Below the pieces are notes generated by a model that was given only the letters and a program-made list of their open reading frames with translations, made no database searches and was not told the origin of the DNA. This document shows, one piece after another, positions 1 to 8,975 of a stretch of 64,000 nucleotides of DNA (its first letter is position 1; each line of letters begins with the position of its first letter). Source of the stretch: Curtobacterium sp. MCBA15_009 (GTDB lineage: Bacteria > Actinomycetota > Actinomycetes > Actinomycetales > Microbacteriaceae). The stretch covers positions 252,206-316,205 of the forward strand of contig NZ_MJGO01000039.1 in NCBI RefSeq assembly GCF_001864895.1, given 5' to 3'. Both the position numbers and the translations under genes were made by a program.

Positions 1-38
1 CCTGGACGGCCGCGCCCGCCGGGAGGGCCGCGCCGGTG

Positions 39-1235
39 TCAGAGCGCGACCGCAGCCGACTGCCGGGCGATCTCGAGCTCCTCGTTCGTCGGGATGACGA
101 GCACCGCGACACGTGAGGTGTCCGTGGAGACGACCCGGGCCTCCCGTGAGTGCAGCTCGTTGCGGTCGTCGTCGATCTCGATGCCCAGGTGCTCGAGCCC
201 GGCGAGCACGCGGCGGCGCAGCAGCGCGTTGTTCTCCCCGACGCCCGCGGTGAAGACGACCGCGTCGAGCCCGCCGAGCTGCGCCGTGTAGGCGCCCACG
301 TACCGGCGGATGCGGTGCCGGTACACGGCGAGCGCCGACTCGGCGACCTCGTCGCCGTGCAGGGCCGCCTCCTGCACGTCGCGCATGTCGCCGTTGCCGG
401 TCAGGCCGAGCAGGCCGGACTCCTTGTTGAGCATCGTGTCGAGCTCGTCGAAGGACAGCCCGGCCTCGCGGTGCAGGTGGATGAGCACGGCGGGGTCGAG
501 GTCGCCGGAGCGGGTGCCCATGACGAGCCCCTCGAGCGGCGTGAGCCCCATCGAGGTCTCGATCGACCTCCCGCCGTCGATCGCTGCGGCCGACGCGCCG
601 TTGCCGAGGTGCAGCACGATGGTCTTCAGCTCGGACAGCGGGCGGTCGAGGAACACGGCGGCCTGCTCGGAGACGTACTTGTGGCTCGTGCCGTGCATGC
701 CGTAGCGGCGCACCCGGTGCTCCGCGGCGAGGTCCGCCGGGATCGCGTACGTGTACGCCTCCGGGGGCATCGTCTGGTGGAACGCGGTGTCGAACACGGC
801 GACCTGCGCGACGTCCGGGAACACCTGCTTCGCGGCGCGGATCCCCTCGAGGTTCGCGGGGTTGTGCAGCGGCGCGAGGCTGTTCAGCTGCTCGATCTGC
901 TGCTCGACCTCGTCCGTGACGACGGTCGCGCGGTCGAAGTCGGTGCCGCCGTGCACGACCCGGTGGCCGACGACGGCGGGCGGGTGCTCGTCGAACGACG
1001 GGCCGACCTTGCCGAACGCGTCGATCATCGCCTGGAACCCGGCGGCGTGGTCGGGCACGGACGCCGAGTCGTTCGACGACGACTCCCCCGTCAGCGCGTT
1101 GGTGTGCTTCCAGGCGCCGGACGACTCGCCGATGCGCTCGACGAGTCCGGAGGCGAGCGTGCGCTCGCCCTCGAGCTCGATGAGCTGGTACTTGAACGAG
1201 CTCGATCCGGAGTTGACGACGAGGGCTGCGGTCAC
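39..1235 (-). CDS. ackA: Acetate kinase
   Basis: Interconverts acetate + ATP and acetyl phosphate + ADP in the cytoplasm. The 398-residue product has the full-length family architecture: the N-terminal phosphate-binding segment LVVNSGSSSFKYQ, then HRVVHGG, the GMHGTSHKYV signature, LGNGAS and the C-terminal FTAGVGENN. The start is a GTG. It lies 51 bases downstream of pta on the same strand, so the two are very likely one transcript in the usual pta-ackA order and work as one pathway between acetyl-CoA and acetate. Nothing looks truncated. Function is assigned from family knowledge. Confidence 0.97.
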   Translation of the reverse strand: MTAALVVNSGSSSFKYQLIELEGERTLASGLVERIGESSGAWKHTNALTGESSSNDSASVPDHAAGFQAMIDAFGKVGPSFDEHPPAVVGHRVVHGGTDFDRATVVTDEVEQQIEQLNSLAPLHNPANLEGIRAAKQVFPDVAQVAVFDTAFHQTMPPEAYTYAIPADLAAEHRVRRYGMHGTSHKYVSEQAAVFLDRPLSELKTIVLHLGNGASAAAIDGGRSIETSMGLTPLEGLVMGTRSGDLDPAVLIHLHREAGLSFDELDTMLNKESGLLGLTGNGDMRDVQEAALHGDEVAESALAVYRHRIRRYVGAYTAQLGGLDAVVFTAGVGENNALLRRRVLAGLEHLGIEIDDDRNELHSREARVVSTDTSRVAVLVIPTNEELEIARQSAAVAL

Positions 1236-1286
1236 GGGTGGGTCACTTTCTCTGTCGGACGGGAGGCACGGCGTGCGTCGCGCGGG

Positions 1287-3395
1287 TCAGGCCGCGTCGG
1301 TCGCGGTGCCGGCCTGGATCGCGGTGATCGCGACGGTGTTCACGATGTCGCCGACGAGCGCGCCGCGGGACAGGTCGTTGATCGGCTTGCGCAGGCCCTG
1401 CAGGACCGGGCCGATCGCGACCGCGCCGGCCGAGCGCTGCACGGCCTTGTAGGTGTTGTTGCCGGTGTTCAGGTCGGGGAAGACGAAGACCGTCGCCCGG
1501 CCCGCGACCGGGGAGTCCGGCATCTTCGTCGACGCGACCGTGGGGTCGGCGGCGGCGTCGTACTGGATCGGCCCCTCGACGAGCAGGTCGGGGCGGCGCT
1601 CCCGCACGAATGCAGTGCCGGCACGGACCTTGTCGACGTCGGCGCCGGAGCCGCTGTCGCCCGTCGAGTAGCTGAGCATCGCGACGCGGGGGTCGATGCC
1701 GAACTGGGTCGCGGTCTCGGCGGACGAGATCGCGATGTCGGCGAGCTGCTCGCTCGTCGGGTCGGGGATGACGGCGCAGTCGCCGTAGACGAGCACCCGG
1801 TCGGCGAGCGCCATGAGGAAGACGCTCGACACGATCGACGTGTCCGGGCGGGTCTTGATGATCTCGAACGACGGGCGGATGGTGTGCGCGGTGGTGTGCT
1901 TCGCGCCGGAGACCATGCCGTCGGCCAGGCCGAGCTGCACCATCATCGTGCCGAAGTACGAGACGTCGGTCACGGTGTCGCGGGCGAGCTCGATCGACAT
2001 CCCCTTGTGGGCGCGGAGCCGGGTGTACTCCTCGGCGAAGCGCTCCCGCAGCTCGGGGTCGAACGGGGACACCAGGTGCGCGGCCTCGAGGTCGAGGCCG
2101 AGCTCGGTGGCCCGAGTGCGGATCGCGGCGGGCTCGCCGAGGATCGTCAGCTCGCAGACCTGGCGCTGCAGCAGGCTCGACGCCGCGCGCAGGATCCGGT
2201 CGTCCTCGCCCTCCGGCAGGACGATGTGCTTGCCGTACCCGCGGGCCCGGTCGAGCAGGCCGTGTTCGAACATGAGCGGGGTGACGACGCCGGACGGCGC
2301 GAGCTGCAGACGGTCGCGGAGCACCTCGGCGTCGACGTGCTGCTCGAACAGGGCCAGGGCGAGGTCGGCCTTGCGGGGCGAGTCCGCCGCCAGGCGGCCG
2401 CGCGTCTGCGTGATGCGCAGGGCGGTGTCGTAGGTGCCGAGGTCGTTCTGCGCGATCGGCAGCGAGCTCGACAGCCCCTCGAGCAGTCGGGACACCTGCG
2501 GCGCGATCTCGAACCCGCCGTTCAGGATCACCCCGGCGAGGCTCGGGAACGTCTCGGACTGGTTCGCGAGCAGCGTCGCGATGAGCACGTCGCTGCGGTC
2601 ACCGGGCACGACGACGATGCCGCCCTCGATGAGCCGGGGCAGCACGTTCTCCATGCTCATGCCGGCGACGACGGTGCCGAGGGCCTCGCGGTCGAGCAGT
2701 GCCTCGTCGCCGCGGACCAACGTCGCACCGGTCGTCTCGAGCAGCGCGCGGACGGTCGGCGCGACCAGGACGCGGTCCTCCGGGATCGCCCACACGACGA
2801 CGTCCGGGTGGTCGTCGTGCACGGCGCGCTCGACGCTCGCCACGACGGCGGGCAGGGCGTCGGGGTCGGCGCGGTTGACGACGACGCCGAGCAGCTGCGC
2901 GTGCGCCGCGCGGAGCTCGCTCGTCGTGACGTCGGCGACCTGCGCCATGTCCTCCGGGGTGCGTGCGCCGCGCTCGGCGGCGTCGCGGCCTCCGAGCACG
3001 AGCAGGACGGGTGCGCCGAGGTTCGCGGCCACCTTCGCGTTGAAGGACAGCTCGGTGGGACTGCCGACGTCGGTGTAGTCCGACCCGAGGACGACGACCG
3101 CGTCGCACTGCCGCTCGACCTGCGCGAAGCGGCTGACGATCGTGCCGAGCGCCGCGTCGGGGTCCGCGTGCACGTCGTCGTAGGTGACGCCGACCGCGTC
3201 GTCGTACGAGATCCCGACCGCGGTGTGCTGCAGGAGCAGTTCGAGCACGTAGTCCGGCTCGTCGACCGACCGGGCGACGGGGCGGAAGACACCGACCCGG
3301 CCGACGGATCGCGCGAGGGTCTCGAGGACACCGAGGGCGACGGTGCTCTTGCCCGTGTGTCCTTCTGCTGACGTGATGTAGATGCGGGTCGACAC
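1287..3395 (-). CDS. pta: Phosphate acetyltransferase, long form
   Basis: Converts acetyl-CoA + phosphate to acetyl phosphate. The 702 residues match the long Pta form: an N-terminal P-loop-like domain (TSAEGHTGKSTV near residue 8), a central DRTGG-type domain and a C-terminal PTA_PTB catalytic domain from about residue 370. The open frame continues upstream across the tRNA-Ser gene to 3791, so the true start must be internal. I choose the GTG at 3393-3395: it begins the conserved N-terminus and sits 7 bases after a TACCCT box, the spacing of leaderless genes in this window. Followed by ackA. Confidence 0.96.
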   Translation of the reverse strand: MSTRIYITSAEGHTGKSTVALGVLETLARSVGRVGVFRPVARSVDEPDYVLELLLQHTAVGISYDDAVGVTYDDVHADPDAALGTIVSRFAQVERQCDAVVVLGSDYTDVGSPTELSFNAKVAANLGAPVLLVLGGRDAAERGARTPEDMAQVADVTTSELRAAHAQLLGVVVNRADPDALPAVVASVERAVHDDHPDVVVWAIPEDRVLVAPTVRALLETTGATLVRGDEALLDREALGTVVAGMSMENVLPRLIEGGIVVVPGDRSDVLIATLLANQSETFPSLAGVILNGGFEIAPQVSRLLEGLSSSLPIAQNDLGTYDTALRITQTRGRLAADSPRKADLALALFEQHVDAEVLRDRLQLAPSGVVTPLMFEHGLLDRARGYGKHIVLPEGEDDRILRAASSLLQRQVCELTILGEPAAIRTRATELGLDLEAAHLVSPFDPELRERFAEEYTRLRAHKGMSIELARDTVTDVSYFGTMMVQLGLADGMVSGAKHTTAHTIRPSFEIIKTRPDTSIVSSVFLMALADRVLVYGDCAVIPDPTSEQLADIAISSAETATQFGIDPRVAMLSYSTGDSGSGADVDKVRAGTAFVRERRPDLLVEGPIQYDAAADPTVASTKMPDSPVAGRATVFVFPDLNTGNNTYKAVQRSAGAVAIGPVLQGLRKPINDLSRGALVGDIVNTVAITAIQAGTATDAA

Positions 3396-3402
3396 GTCCC
3401 TC

Positions 3403-3408
3403 AGGGTA
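3403..3408 (-). promoter_or_regulatory. -10 box of leaderless pta
   Basis: TACCCT on the minus strand, 7 bases before the GTG of pta, with no Shine-Dalgarno between them. Transcription would begin at or next to the start codon. It fixes the pta start and sets the promoter of pta-ackA. Confidence 0.55.
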
Positions 3409-3518
3409 GTCGTCGGACACGTCACGACGACTGGGAGGGAGCGCTCCCGCGACACGCGGTCGTGAGCACCCTCGAAGAACCTGTAGCATTGGGTGTCGCC
3501 GTCGCGAGACGGTGCCCA

Positions 3519-3606
3519 GGAGAATTCGCCTAGTGGCCTATGGCGCACGCTTGGAAAGCGTGTTGGGTGCAAGCCCTCGGGGGTTCGAATCCCCCATTCT
3601 CCGCCA
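3519..3606 (+). tRNA. tRNA-Ser(GGA)
   Basis: An 88-base class II tRNA including an encoded CCA. The acceptor stem GGAGAAT pairs with ATTCTCC, the anticodon stem-loop carries GGA at 3553-3555, a long variable arm follows, and the T-loop is GGTTCGAATCC. A TAGCAT box about 30 bases upstream may be its promoter. Confidence 0.96.
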
Positions 3607-3638
3607 GAGCGAGCAGGAACGGCTGCGAGCAAGGTCGA

Positions 3639-3666
3639 AGGGCCCGCGTCACGAGACGCGGGCCCT
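3639..3666 (+). terminator. Terminator hairpin after tRNA-Ser
   Basis: A perfect 12-base-pair stem (AGGGCCCGCGTC / GACGCGGGCCCT) with loop ACGA, 33 bases after the tRNA. There is no strong U-tract. The rest of the 308-base gap to the next gene holds only a TATGCT box at 3793. Confidence 0.7.
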
Positions 3667-3792
3667 CCGTCGTCCGACCCGGCGGCACTGGTCCCCCACC
3701 CGGCCGACGAGCGTGTCCCCTGTCGACCGCGCACTCCTCGGAATCCGGCTGAACGGGGTGGAACGGGCTGTCCCCGGGCCCCCTCGGTCACC

Positions 3793-3798
3793 TATGCT
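3793..3798 (+). promoter_or_regulatory. Candidate -10 box for the PH-like membrane protein
   Basis: TATGCT lies about 115 bases before the downstream gene. No convincing -35 is seen. The long leader agrees with a ribosome-binding site being used at that gene. Confidence 0.35.
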
Positions 3799-3914
3799 GA
3801 CCCGAGCGGACGGCTCCGGGACGAGTCGACCGCGGTGCACCGAGCGGCAGGGGCGTCGCTCGAGGGGCGGCCCGTCGGCGTGCCCGCCGCACCCGAGGGG
3901 ACGAGGAGATGCGC

Positions 3915-4559
3915 ATGGGGGACACGACCGTGCCCGCGACACCGAGCCTGCGAGCCGACGTGTACGACGTGGTCCTGCGCCCGCGCCGGTCGCTCGTCCG
4001 GTCCACCGCCCTGAGCATCGTGTTCTCCGCCGTTCCGCTCGCCGTCGCCCTGCTCTGGGTCTCGTTCCCGTTCCGCGGGTGGACCGTGGCCGCCGCCGCC
4101 GTCCTTGCGGTCGTGGTGGTCGTCGCCGTGGCCTTCGTCCGGCTCAGCACCGCCTACATCGGCATCGACACCGAGGGGCTGACGATCCGCGGTGTGGTCA
4201 CCCCGCACCGCCGGGTCCCCCGCGACCGCGTGCACAGCCTCGTGCTCGCGACGACGTTCGGCGCCTCCGTCGACCGGACGACCCGGGAACTCGTGGCGTT
4301 CGACGCGGAAGGGACGCACCTGTTCCGCATCCGGGCCGACGTGTGGGGCGACCGCGGCCTCGAGCAGGTGGTCGACGCCCTCGGCGTCCAGGTCCTCGAC
4401 GAGCCCCGGCCCGTCCCCGCCCGGGCGTTCGCCAAGCGCTTCCCGTCGAGCCGTACCTGGTACGAGCAGCGCGGGGCGCACGTCCTCGTCGGTGGACTCG
4501 CGGCCGTGGTCGTCGCCGCCCTGCTCTTCATCGAGACGAACGGGCTGCTCGGTGCCTGA
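3915..4559 (+). CDS. PH-domain-like membrane protein, function unknown
   Basis: A 214-residue membrane protein. Two adjacent hydrophobic segments (about residues 30-50 and 55-75) precede a soluble stretch that looks like a bacterial PH-like fold (YIGIDTEGLTIRGVV, then a basic VPRDRVHSLVLATTFG segment), and a last helix sits near the C-terminus. The ATG at 3915 is preferred over 3909 because GAGGAG at 3903-3908 is 6 bases away, against none for the first ATG. Family function is not established and no operon partner is evident. Its stop codon lies inside a 13-base tandem repeat. Confidence 0.8.
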   Translation: MGDTTVPATPSLRADVYDVVLRPRRSLVRSTALSIVFSAVPLAVALLWVSFPFRGWTVAAAAVLAVVVVVAVAFVRLSTAYIGIDTEGLTIRGVVTPHRRVPRDRVHSLVLATTFGASVDRTTRELVAFDAEGTHLFRIRADVWGDRGLEQVVDALGVQVLDEPRPVPARAFAKRFPSSRTWYEQRGAHVLVGGLAAVVVAALLFIETNGLLGA

Positions 4560-4603
4560 CTCCGGTGCCTGACTCCGGCGCCTGACTCCCGCGCCTGACT
4601 CCC
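4552..4603. repeat. Four 13-base tandem repeats across a stop codon
   Basis: Four direct copies of GYGCCTGACTCCS run head to tail. The first two are identical and so are the last two. The TGA stop of the upstream gene lies in the first copy. Since 13 is not a multiple of 3, gain or loss of copies downstream of the stop would not alter the protein. Confidence 0.9.
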
Positions 4604-4629
4604 GCGTCTCACACGCCTGCCCGTCGCTC

Positions 4630-6756
4630 TCAGCGGCGACGACGCAGGGTCGAGAAGATCCCCTGCACGACCTCCTTCGCGATGGTGCGTCCGAGGGACG
4701 AGCCGAGCAGCTCGGACAGCGGGTCGTCGGCCTTCCGACTGGTCGTCGTGCGCGTGCTCCGCCCGGACCGGCCCGCCCGCCGTGACGCAGCCGCGCGCTC
4801 GGCGCGTTCGAACTCGCGCTGGGCCCGCTCGTACTCCTGCTGGGCAGCGGCACGCTCCTTCGACGCGCGCTTCTCCTGCGCGGCGGCCTCCTTCGCGGCA
4901 GCGGCGGCGGTCCGCGCGGCGGCCTCCTCGGCCGCGGCTGCAGCGGCCGCGGCGTCCTTCGCCGCCTCCGCAGCAGCGGCCTCGGCGGCCGCGGCCTCCA
5001 TCCGGCGTGCCAGGACCTCGCGGGCGGAGTCGGGGTCGACGGGGGTGCCGTAGGTGGCGAGCAGCGGCGACGACGCGACACGGGCCTCCAGGTCCGCCGC
5101 CGGCAGCGGGTCCATCGACCCCTGGGGGGCGCGCAGGCGCGTCCACGCGACCGGCGTCGGCGCCCCCTGCTCGTTCATCACGGTGACGATCGCCTCACCC
5201 GTCGCGAGCGAGGTGAGCACCTCGCCCAGGTCGTAGTCGCTCGACGGGTAGGTGGACACGGTCGCACGCAGGGCCTTCGCGTCGTCCGGGGTGTGCACGC
5301 GCAGCTGGTGCTGGATCCGCGACCCGAGCTGCGCGAGGACGTCGCTCGGCACGTCCTTCGGCGTCTGCGTCACGAAGAAGACCCCGACGCCCTTCGACCG
5401 GATGAGCCGCACGGTCCGCACGATCTGCTCGGTGAAGTCGCGCGAGGCACCGCTGAACAGCAGGTGGGCCTCGTCGAAGAAGAACACGAGCTCCGGCTCG
5501 TCCTGGTCGCCGACCTCGGGCAGCTCGTTGAACAGGTCGGCCAGCAGCCACATCAGGAACGTCGAGAAGACCTCGGGCTGGTCCTGCACGCCGGGCACCT
5601 CGAGCAGGCTGATGATGCCGCGGCCGTCGGGAGCGGTGCGCAGGAACTCCCGGGTGTCGATCTCGGGCGCGCCGAAGAACCGGTCGGCGCCCTTGTCGGC
5701 GAAGGTGACGAGTTCGCGCAGGATGACACCGGCGGTCTGCTTCGACAGCCCGCCGAGCTCGGCGAGTTCCGCCTTGCCCCGGTCGCTCACCAGGAACGTC
5801 AGCACGCTCCGCAGGTCCGCCAGGTCGACCAACGGCAGTCCGGCCTGCTCGGCGTGGTGGAAGACCAGTCCGAGCGAGGACTCCTGCGTGTCGTTCAGGC
5901 GGAGCACCTTCGCCATGAGCAGCGGTCCGAACCCGGAGACGGTCGCCCGTATCGGCACACCCGTGCCCCGTCCGCCGAGCGAGTAGAACTCGGTCGCGCT
6001 GGCCGTACCGGACCACTGCTGTCCGATGCCGGCGGTCCGGGCGAGCAGCTTGTCGTTCGGCTCCCCCGCCGCCGCGAGTCCGGACAGGTCGCCCTTGACG
6101 TCGGCGGCGAACACGGGCACGCCGTTCGCGGCGATCTGCTCGGCGAGCAGCTGCAACGTGCGGGTCTTGCCGGTGCCGGTGGCCCCGGCGACGAGGCCGT
6201 GCCGGTTCAGCATGCCGAGCGGGATGCGGACCTGGACGTCGGGCTCCGCCTCGCCGTTCACGAGGGCGCCGAGTTCGAGTGCGCTGCCCGCGACGGTGTA
6301 CCCGGCGCGGACGGCGGCGACCGCGTCCGGTCCCAGCGGGGCCACTCCGGCCGGGCCGGGAGGCACGGGGCCGGCCGGCGGGGCGGCCGCCGGCTGCGGG
6401 GCGGTCACCTCCACCGCCGGGGCGGCGTCCGGTGCCGGGGCGGCGTCGAGGGGCGGGGTCGCGGCCGGGGCGGCGTCCGGTGCCGGGGCGGCGTCGGGTC
6501 GCGGGGTCGCGGCGGACGCGGGCTCCGCGTCGGGGGTGAGCCGGGCCTCCTGGCCGGTGGGTGCCGGGGCGTCGGCGGCGGCGGGCTCCGCGTCGGACGC
6601 GAGGCCCTGCTGCGCCGGGGCCGACGTCTGCGCGGCGAGCGCGGCGGCCAGCTCCTCGGCGCGCTGGGCGGCCTGTTCGGCGAGCCGTCGTGCCTCGTCC
6701 GCCGCCTGCTTGGCCGCCTCGGCCGCTGCCCGTGCCTGCTCCACCGCGTCGCTCAT
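4630..6756 (-). CDS. HerA-like ATPase (DUF853 helicase-like)
   Basis: A 708-residue HerA/FtsK-superfamily ATPase, of the kind annotated as helicase HerA-like (DUF853). Residues 1-45 are an Ala/Glu coiled coil, 50-135 an Ala/Pro-rich linker with DAAPAP repeats, then Walker A GATGTGKT (191-198), Walker B FFFDEAHLLF, and a C-terminal Lys/Arg/Ala coiled coil ending in a basic tail. E. coli YjgR is the better-known relative; its role is unclear. The ATG at 6754-6756 is chosen because a TATGCT box precedes it by 6 bases. No nuclease partner (NurA) is adjacent, so a HerA-NurA role is unsupported. Confidence 0.88.
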   Translation of the reverse strand: MSDAVEQARAAAEAAKQAADEARRLAEQAAQRAEELAAALAAQTSAPAQQGLASDAEPAAADAPAPTGQEARLTPDAEPASAATPRPDAAPAPDAAPAATPPLDAAPAPDAAPAVEVTAPQPAAAPPAGPVPPGPAGVAPLGPDAVAAVRAGYTVAGSALELGALVNGEAEPDVQVRIPLGMLNRHGLVAGATGTGKTRTLQLLAEQIAANGVPVFAADVKGDLSGLAAAGEPNDKLLARTAGIGQQWSGTASATEFYSLGGRGTGVPIRATVSGFGPLLMAKVLRLNDTQESSLGLVFHHAEQAGLPLVDLADLRSVLTFLVSDRGKAELAELGGLSKQTAGVILRELVTFADKGADRFFGAPEIDTREFLRTAPDGRGIISLLEVPGVQDQPEVFSTFLMWLLADLFNELPEVGDQDEPELVFFFDEAHLLFSGASRDFTEQIVRTVRLIRSKGVGVFFVTQTPKDVPSDVLAQLGSRIQHQLRVHTPDDAKALRATVSTYPSSDYDLGEVLTSLATGEAIVTVMNEQGAPTPVAWTRLRAPQGSMDPLPAADLEARVASSPLLATYGTPVDPDSAREVLARRMEAAAAEAAAAEAAKDAAAAAAAAEEAAARTAAAAAKEAAAQEKRASKERAAAQQEYERAQREFERAERAAASRRAGRSGRSTRTTTSRKADDPLSELLGSSLGRTIAKEVVQGIFSTLRRRR

Positions 6757-6762
6757 GCCGCC

Positions 6763-6768
6763 AGCATA
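6763..6768 (-). promoter_or_regulatory. -10 box of leaderless HerA-like gene
   Basis: TATGCT on the minus strand, 6 bases from the ATG at 6756, with no ribosome-binding site. Confidence 0.55.
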
Positions 6769-6919
6769 TGGACGCGGCTCCGGACGCGGTACGGTCCCGC
6801 GCGACCCCGATCCGGTGCGACGAGATCGTCGTCGTGCGACGTCCATCTCGTCGTCCGGGGTCGTCGGGGAGACCACCCGGCCGTACCGACCGCGCCGACC
6901 GTACCGACCGCCCGGCTCG

Positions 6920-8173
6920 TCAGTGCGTGAGCGCCGGCACCGTCTTCGGGCGGACGACGACCCAGAGCACCACGATCGCCATGGCCGCGGTCGAGCCCAT
7001 CACCATCGCCATCGGCGTCGCGGTCGTGATGCCGAGCCAGCCGACGACCGGCGAGATGAGCCCGGCGACGCCGAAGTTCAGCGCTCCGAGGAGCGACGCG
7101 GCGGTCCCCGCCTCCTTGCCGTGGGCGGCGAGGCCGATGACCTGCACGAGCGGGAACGAGAAGCCGCAGGCGGCGATGAAGAACCACAGCGGCACGAGCA
7201 CGCCGACGAGCCCGGCGCCGAGCTGGTCGAGGACGATGATCGCGACCGAGGCGAGCAGCAGCGTCGCCGTCGAGCACGCCAGGATCCACTGCGGCCCGAC
7301 GCGCTGGGCCAGGCGCGCGGAGATCTGCACGCCGAGCACGACGCCGACCGAGTTGACGGCGAACAGCAGGCCGTACTGCTGCGCGTCGAGTCCGTACACG
7401 CCCTGGAACAGGAACGGCGACGAGCTGAGGTACGAGAACAGGCCGCTGAAGACCATCGCGCCGATGAGCGCGACGCCGACGAAGATGCGGTCCGAGAACA
7501 GCGCCTTGTACCGCTGCCCGATGGTCGAGTGCCCGGCCTCCTGGCGGCGGGCCGGCGGCAGGGTCTCGACGATGAGCAGGATCGAGGCGATGACGACGGC
7601 GAGGCCGTAGCAGGCGAGGAACACGAAGATGCCGCGCCAGCTGGTGAACCGGAGCATCTGCGAGCCGATGAGCGGCGCGAGGATCGGGGCGAGGCCGTTC
7701 ACCATCGCCAGGCGCGACAGCATGCGGACGAGCGGCTTGCCGCCGAACAGGTCGCGGACGGTCGCCATCGCGACGACGCCGCCGGCCGCGGCGCCCATGC
7801 CCTGCAGCACGCGGAAGACCGCGAGCAGCTCGATGTCCGGCGCGGTCGCGGCGCCGATCGAGGCGCCGATGTGCACCGTCGTCGCCACGATGAGCGGCAG
7901 GCGGCGGCCGACCTTGTCGCTCCAGGGCCCGACGAGGAGCTGGCCGACCGCGAACCCGAGCGTCGTCGCCGTCAGGGTCAGCTGCACGGCGCCGTCGGTG
8001 ACGCCGAACTGCTCCTTGAGCGCCGGGAACGCCGGCAGGTACAGGTCGATGGTGAACGGCCCGAGCGCGGTCAGGGCGCCGAGGACGAAGACGTAGACGA
8101 GTCGCTGCCCGCGGGAGAGCGAGTCTCCGGGGTGCAGGACCCGGATCGAACCGGTGGTGGCGGGCGCGGTCAC
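6920..8173 (-). CDS. MFS drug exporter, Bcr/CflA type
   Basis: A 417-residue major facilitator with about 12 membrane helices. The N-terminal LGPFTIDLYLPAFP and the loop GPWSDKVGRRLPL are typical of the Bcr/CflA drug:H+ antiporter subfamily. It probably exports a hydrophobic compound across the cytoplasmic membrane; the substrate cannot be read. A TetR-type gene diverges from it, and a palindromic site lies just downstream of its -10 box, so repression by that regulator with release on ligand binding is likely. Confidence 0.93.
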   Translation of the reverse strand: MTAPATTGSIRVLHPGDSLSRGQRLVYVFVLGALTALGPFTIDLYLPAFPALKEQFGVTDGAVQLTLTATTLGFAVGQLLVGPWSDKVGRRLPLIVATTVHIGASIGAATAPDIELLAVFRVLQGMGAAAGGVVAMATVRDLFGGKPLVRMLSRLAMVNGLAPILAPLIGSQMLRFTSWRGIFVFLACYGLAVVIASILLIVETLPPARRQEAGHSTIGQRYKALFSDRIFVGVALIGAMVFSGLFSYLSSSPFLFQGVYGLDAQQYGLLFAVNSVGVVLGVQISARLAQRVGPQWILACSTATLLLASVAIIVLDQLGAGLVGVLVPLWFFIAACGFSFPLVQVIGLAAHGKEAGTAASLLGALNFGVAGLISPVVGWLGITTATPMAMVMGSTAAMAIVVLWVVVRPKTVPALTH

Positions 8174-8222
8174 GAGCAGCAGTCCTTCGACCTCGGGGCG
8201 GGGAGGGTGATCGCGGCTCGAT

Positions 8223-8234
8223 CGAATCGATTCG
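8223..8234. promoter_or_regulatory. Candidate TetR operator
   Basis: CGAATCGATTCG is a perfect 12-base palindrome in the intergenic region between the MFS exporter and the TetR gene. It sits 12-23 bases downstream of the exporter's -10 box, a position that would block transcription. Confidence 0.6.
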
Positions 8235-8245
8235 TCCGCGGAACC

Positions 8246-8274
8246 ATCCTACGGGTCGCGAGAGCGCTCACGAA
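8246..8274 (-). promoter_or_regulatory. Promoter of the MFS exporter
   Basis: TAGGAT (8246-8251) as -10 with TTCGTG (8269-8274) 17 bases upstream as a weak -35, reading toward the exporter. Confidence 0.45.
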
Positions 8275-8386
8275 GCGGTGCCGCGTGTTGCCGGTGGTCC
8301 CGGGGTCCCGCCGGGCACGCCGTGCGGTACCGTCGGACTGCTCGGGGGACTCCCGGCACGATCAGCATCAGAAGGGGGTGGGTGTC

Positions 8387-8968
8387 ATGGTGGACGCCCG
8401 GATCCTGCACACGACCGCTGCCCTGCGCGAGGCGATCCTCCGGCTCGCCACCGACCGCCCGGTCTCCACGATCACCGTCGCGGACGTCACCCGCGCCGCC
8501 GGCATCAACCGCGCCACGTTCTACTCGCACGCCGTCTCCCCCGGCTCGCTGCTCGCCGACGTCCTGACGCCGGAGCTCGACCGCATCCGCGAGGACGACG
8601 CCGCAGCCCGACGCGCCGCTGCCGCCCGGGGCGCGGACGCCGCCGAGCTCGCCGCCATCACCCGCCGCGGCATCAACGCGGTCGTCGAGCACGTCACGGC
8701 CCACCGAGACATCTACTGCAAGGCCCTGCCCGACCCGAACGACGCCTCGCTGCACCGCTTGCTCGTCGAGCACTTCACCGTGTCGAGCGCCCAGCACATC
8801 CACGAGCTCGACCCGTCGTCACGTCCGCCGCTGCTCGACGACGTCGCCGCCGGCTTCGTCGCACAGGGGTTCGTCGGCGCCATCGAGGCCTGGCTCGCCG
8901 GCCCCCGCCGCTCCCGCAAGGCACTGGTCGAGACGATCACGCTGTCGTTCCCGGCGTGGTGGAACTGA
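8387..8968 (+). CDS. TetR/AcrR-family transcriptional regulator
   Basis: A 193-residue one-component repressor. The N-terminal helix-turn-helix reads TITVADVTRAAGINRATFYSH (about residues 27-47), and the variable C-terminal helical domain should bind ligand and dimerise. The ATG at 8387 follows a purine-rich AAGGGGGTG ribosome-binding site. It diverges from a Bcr/CflA exporter and is separated from it by 213 bases containing a 12-base palindrome, so the exporter is the probable target. The gene ends 7 bases before the convergent lipoprotein gene. Confidence 0.9.
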   Translation: MVDARILHTTAALREAILRLATDRPVSTITVADVTRAAGINRATFYSHAVSPGSLLADVLTPELDRIREDDAAARRAAAARGADAAELAAITRRGINAVVEHVTAHRDIYCKALPDPNDASLHRLLVEHFTVSSAQHIHELDPSSRPPLLDDVAAGFVAQGFVGAIEAWLAGPRRSRKALVETITLSFPAWWN

Positions 8969-8975
8969 CCGCTCG

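Noticed and set aside
150-3371. Very long plus-strand open frame opposite ackA and pta
   Set aside because: It is antisense to two full-length conserved enzymes. High-GC DNA gives long stop-free shadows; its product is an Arg/Val/Gly-rich string with no motifs.
3396-3791. N-terminal extension of the Pta frame
   Set aside because: It crosses the tRNA-Ser gene and its sequence is not Pta-like. The GTG at 3395 explains the conserved start.
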